From a virus, in the IMG/VR virus record IMGVR_UViG_3300044630_002818, positions 1-32,826 of that record: 32,826 nt of DNA; one strand, 5' to 3'. The position numbers were made by a program, and so were the translations under genes. The notes beneath the pieces were generated by a model that saw nothing but the letters and a program-made list of their open reading frames with translations, made no database searches and was not told the DNA's origin. Of this stretch, positions 26,550-32,826 are shown piece by piece (position 1 is the first letter of the stretch; each line of letters starts with the position of its first letter).

Positions 26550-28102
26550 TGAGCTATATTATAAACAAAACTGATGGATCTAGATTAACAGAAATTGTAG
26601 ATGGGACTGTTGATCATGCTACTGATTTAACACTACTTGGAAAAAACTCCAGCTCGTATGGTGAATTTTTTAATGAAAATTTGGTATATTTATTAGAAAA
26701 TTTTGCTAATACATCTGCTCCAAATAATCCGATTACTGGGCAATTATGGTATGATACAAGTGAAGGGCGATTGAAAATATATGATGGCACGTTGTTTAAA
26801 GTAAGCGGTGGAACTATTGTATCAAATATTGTACCCAGTTCTATATCATCTGGTGATTTATGGGTTGATTCATATAGACAACAATTATACTTCAATGATG
26901 GGGTGTCTACTATTTTAGCTGGTCCGGGCTATTCATATCAACAAGGAATTTCAGGTTGTCAAACTATTGATGTTTTAGATATTAGTAATAATATACATAC
27001 TATAGTATTAGTATATGTGGGACGTGTATTGATTGGGTTATTCAGTAAAGACTCATTTGTTCCAAAATCACCAATCGCTGGTTTTACAGGAAATGTAGAA
27101 GTAGGATTTAATACAGGTAATTACTCAGGGATAAAATTCCATACTAGAGCAACCTCGGCAGATGCATTGGTTAACCCAGCTGATGGCAGTTTGCTAACTG
27201 CATCTTCTTTTGTAAATAAGAATGATGATAATATCTTTTATGGTATTATGACAATATTAAATAATAAGCCATTAGTATTAGGTCAAAATAGTAGCAATGA
27301 GATACAAGTGAGGCCAGATCTGTTTAGTATAAATTCTAATGCAACAAATCAAGATTTCAAGATTAATATTCTTAACGGTGGTGGTATAAAACCAGCAATA
27401 ACAATAAATGCTGCATCTGAAAAAATTGGGATTTTTAATAATAACCCATCGTCTACATTAGATATTACTGGTGATGTTAAATCATCAGGAAATATAACAA
27501 CAACTTCAGCACTTAAAATAGGACCAGAATCTAATATTACTTTAAACTGGGATAATAGTTCAACTAGTTTACTTTCAGATAAAAGTATTAATGTAACAAC
27601 TGGTAATGGTTATAAAATTAATGGAACTAGTGTATTAAATTCAACAACATTGGGGACAACAGTTGTAAGTTCAAGTTTAACTAGTGTTGGTTCATTAGTT
27701 TCTCTTCAGGTTGATTCGATAAATATCAATGATTCTACCATTAGTTATGTAAATGAAAGTCAAACAAATGGAGATATAGTATTAACTCCAAAAGGATCTG
27801 GTACAGTAAATGTAAGTAGTTCAAAAATAATTAATGTTGCGTCTGCAACAGCCGGGACTGATGCTGTTAATTTGAATAAATTAAATTCAACAGTTAAAAG
27901 TAGACCACTTGGGCTTTCATTAAATACTGCAAATCTTAGTAATATAAGTATTGCAACAAATTACTTGTCAATTGTATTCCCATCTTCTGATTATTCTACT
28001 AATACATTATGTAGAGTGGTTTGTAATGAACCGGATAATATATCTATACGATTATTTAAATTAAGTAGTTCCGGTGTATGGGAATTTCAAAATAACTTAT
28101 AG
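26549..28102 (+). CDS. Tail fibre paralogue 2
   Basis: This 517-residue fibre has residues 1-230 repeating the domain of its neighbours (GKNSSSYGEFFNENLVYLLE, then GQLWYD, GDLWVDSYRQQL and ATSADALVNPADGS). The shaft (about 260-430) contains the beta-rich, Asn/Ser/Thr-rich segments common in phage fibres, including PSSTLDITGDVKSSGNITT and LTPKGSGTVNVSSS. The C-terminus differs from both paralogues. It lacks a collar domain and the YADLAEKY module, and ends in a compact segment, VWEFQNNL. The start forms a TAATG overlap and has only a weak ribosome site, so its translation likely depends on the upstream fibre. An 18-nt identical stretch with paralogue 1 (26693-26710 versus 24567-24584) marks the duplication. 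Confidence 0.75.
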   Translation: MSYIINKTDGSRLTEIVDGTVDHATDLTLLGKNSSSYGEFFNENLVYLLENFANTSAPNNPITGQLWYDTSEGRLKIYDGTLFKVSGGTIVSNIVPSSISSGDLWVDSYRQQLYFNDGVSTILAGPGYSYQQGISGCQTIDVLDISNNIHTIVLVYVGRVLIGLFSKDSFVPKSPIAGFTGNVEVGFNTGNYSGIKFHTRATSADALVNPADGSLLTASSFVNKNDDNIFYGIMTILNNKPLVLGQNSSNEIQVRPDLFSINSNATNQDFKINILNGGGIKPAITINAASEKIGIFNNNPSSTLDITGDVKSSGNITTTSALKIGPESNITLNWDNSSTSLLSDKSINVTTGNGYKINGTSVLNSTTLGTTVVSSSLTSVGSLVSLQVDSININDSTISYVNESQTNGDIVLTPKGSGTVNVSSSKIINVASATAGTDAVNLNKLNSTVKSRPLGLSLNTANLSNISIATNYLSIVFPSSDYSTNTLCRVVCNEPDNISIRLFKLSSSGVWEFQNNL

Positions 28103-28106
28103 TAAG

Positions 28107-28114
28107 AATAAATA
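28107..28114 (+). promoter_or_regulatory. Putative late promoter, unit D
   Basis: AATAAATA lies 24 nt before the ATG at 28139 in the 36-bp gap after fibre paralogue 2. A start near 28120 would leave a 19-nt leader with an AAGGA ribosome site at 28124-28128. Spacing and sequence match the other three putative late promoters. Confidence 0.6.
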
Positions 28115-28138
28115 TACTATCATAAGGAATTAAATACG

Positions 28139-29665
28139 ATGTCATATATCATCAATAATACAAATGGGGATCAAATAGCAGTAGTAGCGGATGGGACTAT
28201 CGATACGACTCTAGATATTAAATTAATCGGTAAGAATTATGCCGGATATGGTGAAGCACAGAATGAAAATTTTGTATTTTTATTGGAAAATTTTTCACAC
28301 CCTTATCCACCAGCAAAAGCGGTTAAAGGTCAAATATGGTTTGACAGTGGAACTAGTAAATTAAAATTCTTTGATAGTTCTAAATGGCGCACAACTGGTG
28401 GTGCTGAGATCGGTGATAGTGCACCAGCTGGCTTGACAGTTGGTGATATGTGGTTTGATACATCACAAAATCAACTTAATACTTGGGATGGTGAACAATT
28501 CGTACTTATAGGGCCACAAGCTGCTGGTACACAAACCACTGAAATGCTTTCTAAAAATGTTAGAGATGCCTCCCAAGACCATACAAGCCATGCTATTATC
28601 CAAGGTATTGTAAATGGAGAAACAATATTCATTATTAGTCGTGATTCTGTATTTACATTAGATGACATGCTCAATCCTATTGCTGGTTTCACCAAAATCC
28701 AAAAAGGTATTACATTAAGAAATACAAATGATGATTTACAACCAGGTCAAACGATCACTGATCATAGATTCTGGGGTACTGCTACTAATGCTGATAGATT
28801 GGGTGGTCATCTACCATCAGATTTTGCATTGTCAAATAATGCATCATTTACTTCACAGGTGCATTTTTCTGAAGCTGGGTTGACTGTTGGTGGAAGTTCA
28901 CCTGATTATAGATTATGGATTTATAATGAAGCACAAACTAGCGGTGGCACACTAATCCCAATCATTCATAATAAAGTTAGTGATCAAATTATTTTTAAAA
29001 CAACGGTTAATAATTCTACAAAAACCCCATTAAAAATAGTTGGGATTGATGTATTACCTGGAGAGGATAATGTATCTACTATCGGAACTTCTACTAATAG
29101 ATTTAATAAAGTATATGCAACTTTATTTAAAGGTACTTCCGATCAAGCGGATGCACTATCGGTTGGCGGAACATATAGAACTGCAAGCATCGATGTTGCT
29201 GCTAGTACAATTGTGGCAAGAACCAGTGTAAATGAAACAATTAATGGTGTTGCAACTACTGCTGGATCAATTAAAGCAACTTATTTTGTAGGTACTGCAA
29301 CTTCTGCATATTATGCTGATTTGGCTGAGAAATATTTGGCTGATAGAAATTATGAAGTTGGTACAGTTGTTATGGTTGGTGGTGAAAAAGAAGTTACTGC
29401 CTGCCAACCAGGAAATAGAGCATTGGGTACTATATCAGAAAATCCAGCGTATATGATGAATAGTCATTTGGAAGGTGGTATATATATTGCATTGAAAGGC
29501 AGAGTACCAGTCAAAGTATCGGGTCCAATTACAAAAGGTGACCGATTAGTTGCAGGTGAAAATGGAACTGCGGTCGCAAGCTCATATGCAATTGATATAT
29601 TTGCTATAGCATTGGAAAGTAGTAATGATTCTGGTGTCAAAATAATTGAAGCAGTAATTTTATAA
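28139..29665 (+). CDS. Tail fibre paralogue 3 with YADLAEKY C-terminal module
   Basis: This 508-residue fibre has residues 1-230 repeating the shared domain (GKNYAGYGEAQNENFVFLLE, then GQIWFD, GDMWFDTSQNQL and FWGTATNADRLGG). The middle holds beta-rich shaft elements (NRFNKVYATLFKGTSDQADA). The last 125 residues (about 384-508) form a separate module starting SAYYADLAEKYLADRNYEVG and continuing with GTISENPAYMMNS, KGRVPVKVSGPITKGDRLVA and a closing VKIIEAVIL. Modules of this kind end many phage fibres and resemble the region of auto-processing fibre chaperones, but I cannot point to catalytic residues. It is the first gene of unit D, with its own putative late promoter and an AAGGA site. It lies 9 nt before the next gene. 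Confidence 0.75.
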   Translation: MSYIINNTNGDQIAVVADGTIDTTLDIKLIGKNYAGYGEAQNENFVFLLENFSHPYPPAKAVKGQIWFDSGTSKLKFFDSSKWRTTGGAEIGDSAPAGLTVGDMWFDTSQNQLNTWDGEQFVLIGPQAAGTQTTEMLSKNVRDASQDHTSHAIIQGIVNGETIFIISRDSVFTLDDMLNPIAGFTKIQKGITLRNTNDDLQPGQTITDHRFWGTATNADRLGGHLPSDFALSNNASFTSQVHFSEAGLTVGGSSPDYRLWIYNEAQTSGGTLIPIIHNKVSDQIIFKTTVNNSTKTPLKIVGIDVLPGEDNVSTIGTSTNRFNKVYATLFKGTSDQADALSVGGTYRTASIDVAASTIVARTSVNETINGVATTAGSIKATYFVGTATSAYYADLAEKYLADRNYEVGTVVMVGGEKEVTACQPGNRALGTISENPAYMMNSHLEGGIYIALKGRVPVKVSGPITKGDRLVAGENGTAVASSYAIDIFAIALESSNDSGVKIIEAVIL

Positions 29666-29674
29666 AGGAAATTT

Positions 29675-32617
29675 ATGTCAGAACAATATAAATTAATTAA
29701 AAGTATTCATTATAATGATATACAGTCAAAAATTTCTAATGTATTAGGAGTTGGGTCTAATGATTATGGATATGGACAGACTGTTCTTAGCTCGCAAATA
29801 TCATTAGGGGCTAAAATATCTAGCAATCAATGGTCAAATTTGAGAACAGATATTTTAAAAGCTAAAATTCACCAAACTGGCGCAACTGAAACTGAAGTAT
29901 TAACAAACCCAACGGTAGATACTATAATCACTGATGCCGATAGACAATCATATTTAGATATGGCTACATCATGTGAAACTAACAGGTATATAATACCACC
30001 ATTAAATCAGGCAACACAAGATATATTGGTTACTGGTACAAACCTTACATCATGGAATTCAACCCTAACTCACACTGTAACAATAACATTTACAAATGCG
30101 GCAGAAATGCGATATTTCTTCAATTCTGGAAGTTGTATTGATATATCTGCAAGTAGAACCAATGGTTCAACAACGGCGAAAAATACTTCATGGACTTCTT
30201 TGCTCTCAGCGGTTGGTACAATACGAATTGGAATGTATAATTCGTATCAGATTACTGGTTCAACCCCTGTTTTAACGTCTGTGATAGGAGCTAGTGAGTT
30301 AACTACTACCGATTCTTTGATATTTACTAAATCTCCGTCGGAAGGATTAACAAGCAATTCATATAACATTAGAGCTAAAATATCCACAACATCAAGTACA
30401 ACGATTATATTAACAATTTCTTTTATTGACGCGGACGGTACTGGAACTAGTGATATTAATGTTGATGGTACGTTGGTATCACTAGTAAAAACATATAGAG
30501 CGAGTGGTAATTACGTAACAGTAGCTGGTCCATCAGCGACTGGCACGTTCAGTGGTGGTGAAGTTGTATCAGTATATGCTATTGGTATAAATTCAACAAA
30601 TGTAAATGAAGGCAGTTCATTTGACATAACTATTTCAGGACAAGCAGTCCCACCATTAGAAACTACATACTATTTAACAACACTAACAACTACCGGTACA
30701 GTAGATTCTACCGATTTCGGCACCGGTGATTATTTCAATAGTACCCCTATTACAGTATCATTGATAACAAGTGAAAACTTAGATAAAAATTTTATATATG
30801 CCGATACTAGTATAGTTAGAGCAGATTTAAGATCAGAAGGAGTTGAAAAATTTAAACTTGAATTGAGAAGAGGTTCATCGCCTGGAACGTTAGTTGCAAC
30901 CAGTCCAGAAATAATGGTTAACGATACTTCCATAACATCTGAATCATTTTCTATCTCTGCGGATAAATCAAGTGTTGATGAGGGTGGAATTGTTACATTT
31001 ACTATTAGTGGAAACGCGGTGCTATCATCTAACACAACCTATTATCTAACAACCAGTGGTACGGTTATATCTGCAGATTTTACAAATGGGTATTATAATA
31101 ATAACCCAATCATCGTTTCATTAGTGACTGATACATATGGTGATAAGTATTTTACTAAGATTATTACTGCAACTTTATCATTAGATCAACTCTCGGAAGG
31201 GTCAGAGAATTTCAAACTTCAGCTACGGGCTACTTCAAATGGTTCAGCAATTGCTGAAAGTGACTCAATTACAGTTAATGATACTTCTATCACTATTCCA
31301 GTAGTAACAGTTCCGACAACCACCTATGTATTAGACTTTACAGCATTTAGTATTTCAGATGGGGTTGCTAATAATGGATGGTATATGGAATTTTGGAAAG
31401 ATACTGCACCAACTAATAAGGGAAGATATCCGGTGTCAGCTGGTGCAAAATTATACTTAAATTCTTCTGGTGGATATTCTTCTACTACTGGCTATGGAGA
31501 TATATCATTCTACCCAAAATCAGGGGCTCACACTCTTAAATTTATATTTGATAATGGAACCACCGTGACTAAAAATGTTACTGTGAACTATAAAGATATT
31601 ACGATTACCGGGGAGAATACCGGAGTAGTAGGCACCACTCAATCAGTATTAGTTGCCAATGGCCCTATCAACGGAACATATTACGTTACTGATCAATATA
31701 ATAATACTACTGCTACTCTTACATTAGATCAGTATGGCAGCCATACCAATACTTTCATACCTACGACACCAGGGGAATTTATATATACATTTCATTTTAG
31801 TGATAGCAGAACTGCTACAAAAACTATAACTTATAGTGTAACGCCATATTCACATACTTGGACCAACGATGACAATTGGACTGTTCCAGAATATGTATAC
31901 GCAATTAATGTAACAGTTAATGGCGCTGGTGGTGGTGGTGGTGGTAATGATAACTATACCGGGCTTGCTGGGCGCGGTGGAAATGTCGTATCAGGTACAG
32001 GATATCCAGTTAACCCAGGTGACATAATATCCATTATTATTGGTGCTGGTGGTAATCATGGTGTTAGTGACGTACGAGACACGGGTTCAGCCCCTGGTGG
32101 GTATTCTTCACTTGGGTCTGGCGGCAGCAGCGGCAATGGTGGTGCTGATAATGATTCTGGATCAGGAGGCGGTGGCGGCGGTGCATCCGGTATATCTGTA
32201 AATGGTATCGTTGTTATAGTAGCAGGTGGCGGAGGTGGCGGAGGCGGTGCTGGTGGTAATTACAGCACCCCGCAATACGGCGGCGGTTATTCTGGTATTG
32301 GATCAACTGGTGGTGGTGGAGTTCGATTATTAGGCGGACCTAAAGGCAAAGGTGATGACGGCGGTGGCGGCGGTGGCGGCGGTGGCGGGTATTTTGACGG
32401 TACCAATGTTGGCGGTGGACAGGGTGGCGGCGTTATTCGAAATGGTTATTTGACAAATGGGACAAGTGGTAACGGAAGTGATACATACGGGGCATATGGA
32501 TTAAATGGATTAAACTTAGTTCCATCCAACTTTAGTGCAACAACCGCTGGCGCTGGTAATGGCGGTGATTCATTAACTACAGGTGGTAACGGGTCAGTCA
32601 CAATAAGTTATCCATGA
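29675..32617 (+). CDS. Large tail adhesin with Calx-beta-like repeats and glycine-rich tip
   Basis: This 980-residue protein is probably a distal fibre or adhesin that contacts the host surface. Residues 1-75 form a small N-terminal domain (KLIKSIHYNDIQSKI, then NDYGYGQTVL and QWSNLRTDILKAKI) of a type found in marine phage fibres, unlike that of the three preceding paralogues. Residues about 300-421 and 422-540 are two Calx-beta-like modules with NEG or DEG near the start and VNDTSIT at the end. Residues about 540-725 contain Ig-like beta sandwiches. From about residue 724, WTVPEYVYAINVTVNGAG introduces a 250-residue glycine-rich domain with runs of 6-10 glycines, recalling polyglycine tips of phage adhesins. 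An AAGGA site precedes the ATG. A terminator hairpin begins 3 nt after the stop. Confidence 0.75.
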   Translation: MSEQYKLIKSIHYNDIQSKISNVLGVGSNDYGYGQTVLSSQISLGAKISSNQWSNLRTDILKAKIHQTGATETEVLTNPTVDTIITDADRQSYLDMATSCETNRYIIPPLNQATQDILVTGTNLTSWNSTLTHTVTITFTNAAEMRYFFNSGSCIDISASRTNGSTTAKNTSWTSLLSAVGTIRIGMYNSYQITGSTPVLTSVIGASELTTTDSLIFTKSPSEGLTSNSYNIRAKISTTSSTTIILTISFIDADGTGTSDINVDGTLVSLVKTYRASGNYVTVAGPSATGTFSGGEVVSVYAIGINSTNVNEGSSFDITISGQAVPPLETTYYLTTLTTTGTVDSTDFGTGDYFNSTPITVSLITSENLDKNFIYADTSIVRADLRSEGVEKFKLELRRGSSPGTLVATSPEIMVNDTSITSESFSISADKSSVDEGGIVTFTISGNAVLSSNTTYYLTTSGTVISADFTNGYYNNNPIIVSLVTDTYGDKYFTKIITATLSLDQLSEGSENFKLQLRATSNGSAIAESDSITVNDTSITIPVVTVPTTTYVLDFTAFSISDGVANNGWYMEFWKDTAPTNKGRYPVSAGAKLYLNSSGGYSSTTGYGDISFYPKSGAHTLKFIFDNGTTVTKNVTVNYKDITITGENTGVVGTTQSVLVANGPINGTYYVTDQYNNTTATLTLDQYGSHTNTFIPTTPGEFIYTFHFSDSRTATKTITYSVTPYSHTWTNDDNWTVPEYVYAINVTVNGAGGGGGGNDNYTGLAGRGGNVVSGTGYPVNPGDIISIIIGAGGNHGVSDVRDTGSAPGGYSSLGSGGSSGNGGADNDSGSGGGGGGASGISVNGIVVIVAGGGGGGGGAGGNYSTPQYGGGYSGIGSTGGGGVRLLGGPKGKGDDGGGGGGGGGGYFDGTNVGGGQGGGVIRNGYLTNGTSGNGSDTYGAYGLNGLNLVPSNFSATTAGAGNGGDSLTTGGNGSVTISYP
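30572..31294 (+). repeat. Two tandem Calx-beta-like modules in the adhesin gene
   Basis: Module 1 spans 30572-30937 and module 2 spans 30938-31294 (122 and 119 residues). Both run from a strand with NVNEGSSFDITISG or SVDEGGIVTFTISG, through TTYYLTT, to VNDTSIT. The near-equal lengths and matching landmarks show an internal duplication. DNA identity is no longer high over long stretches, so the duplication is not recent. Confidence 0.65.
32360..32389 (+). repeat. GC-rich glycine-codon microsatellite (GGCGGTGGC-type, 10 codons)
   Basis: Ten consecutive glycine codons (GGC, GGT and one final GGG) form an imperfect 9-bp tandem repeat coding the longest glycine run of the adhesin tip. Similar shorter tracts lie at 31928-31945, 32165-32182 and 32225-32248. 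They stand out from the AT-rich surroundings. Gain or loss of units would keep the reading frame. Confidence 0.7.
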
Positions 32618-32619
32618 TA

Positions 32620-32651
32620 AAAAATGCTTGGATATAACCCCAAGCATTTTT
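32620..32651. terminator. Intrinsic, probably bidirectional, terminator
   Basis: A 12-bp stem (32620-32631 paired with 32640-32651) with a GC-containing core GCTTGG/CCAAGC and an 8-nt loop. It has A-runs on the left arm and T-runs on the right arm. Either direction of transcription therefore ends in a U-tract. It lies 3 nt after the adhesin stop and 6 nt before the stop of the convergent minus-strand gene. Confidence 0.85.
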
Positions 32652-32656
32652 ATAAA

Positions 32657-32826
32657 TTACATAAAAAACCAACATAATCTTTTAAACCAGTTAGAGCCCA
32701 CTGGTTTAATCTTAATTATCTCTGGTTTTTTATACACATAAGATTCAGCTAATGGGAAAATTCTAGAAATTGCTTTTGCACATTCTAATGCTAATTCTCT
32801 ATGTTCTTTTTGAGTTGATTCTTCTG
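32657..32826 (-). CDS. Partial hypothetical protein, C-terminal 55 residues
   Basis: An open frame enters from the right edge on the minus strand and stops at TAA (32657-32659). The visible end begins EESTQKEHRELALECAKAIS, continues AESYVYKKPEIIKIKPVG and finishes NWFKRLCWFFM. The first half looks alpha-helical and charged, and the end is basic and aromatic. I do not recognise a family. It converges on the late block and shares its terminator, so it belongs to a separate leftward transcription unit. The start lies outside the window. Confidence 0.6.
   Translation of the reverse strand, partial: EESTQKEHRELALECAKAISRIFPLAESYVYKKPEIIKIKPVGSNWFKRLCWFFM

Noticed and set aside
29661-29668. TATAAAGG as a further late promoter before the adhesin gene
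   Set aside because: It overlaps the upstream stop codon, differs at the last two positions of the motif and lies only 6 nt from the ATG, where it doubles as the ribosome site.
31928-32389. CRISPR-like or direct-repeat array
   Set aside because: The repetition is glycine codons in one continuous frame, with no constant repeat length or unique spacers.

Overview
The window is part of an AT-rich genome of a contractile-tailed bacteriophage of the T4 superfamily. The evidence is a minus-strand gene for a gp55-type late sigma factor, followed by a compact rightward block of baseplate genes (gp48/54-like, gp53, a hub protein, gp5, gp25, gp6, a giant protein in the gp7 position) and then tail-fibre genes. 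Several features look more like marine or cyanophage-type T4 relatives than like T4 itself. The gp5 spike has no lysozyme domain, gp6 is nearly twice T4 length, the gp7-position protein has 4524 residues, and the fibres share a GQLW(F/Y)D-type N-terminal domain. The host cannot be read from this window; a textbook sigma70 promoter in front of gp55 suggests a bacterium with a conventional housekeeping sigma factor.

Layout: 3-209 is the 3' end of a homing-endonuclease-like gene. 210-267 is a convergent gap with a strong hairpin. 268-1098 (minus) is the late sigma factor, with a consensus host promoter. Rightward unit A (1181-6677) holds the tail-tube/baseplate junction protein, gp53, hub, gp5 spike and gp25. 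Unit B (6724-23756) holds gp6 and the giant gp7-position protein. Unit C (23813-28102) holds a 198-residue structural protein and two fibre paralogues. Unit D (28139-32617) holds a third paralogue and a 980-residue adhesin with a glycine-rich tip. A hairpin terminator (32620-32651) separates this block from a convergent, truncated minus-strand gene (32657-32826).

How the parts fit together: each of the four gaps longer than 30 bp in front of a rightward gene carries an (A/C/G)(A/C)TAAATA-like motif, or close variant, 18-24 nt before the start codon. This resembles the T4 late promoter TATAAATA, so the sigma factor made at the left edge probably switches on the structural units to its right. 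The host-type promoter of the sigma gene and the first late promoter are back to back and share one base, which suggests a hand-over from early to late expression. Within units, genes are joined by TAATG or ATGA overlaps or by gaps of 1-9 nt, consistent with translational coupling and balanced production of baseplate parts. I saw no tRNA genes, CRISPR arrays, insertion sequences or defence-type genes.
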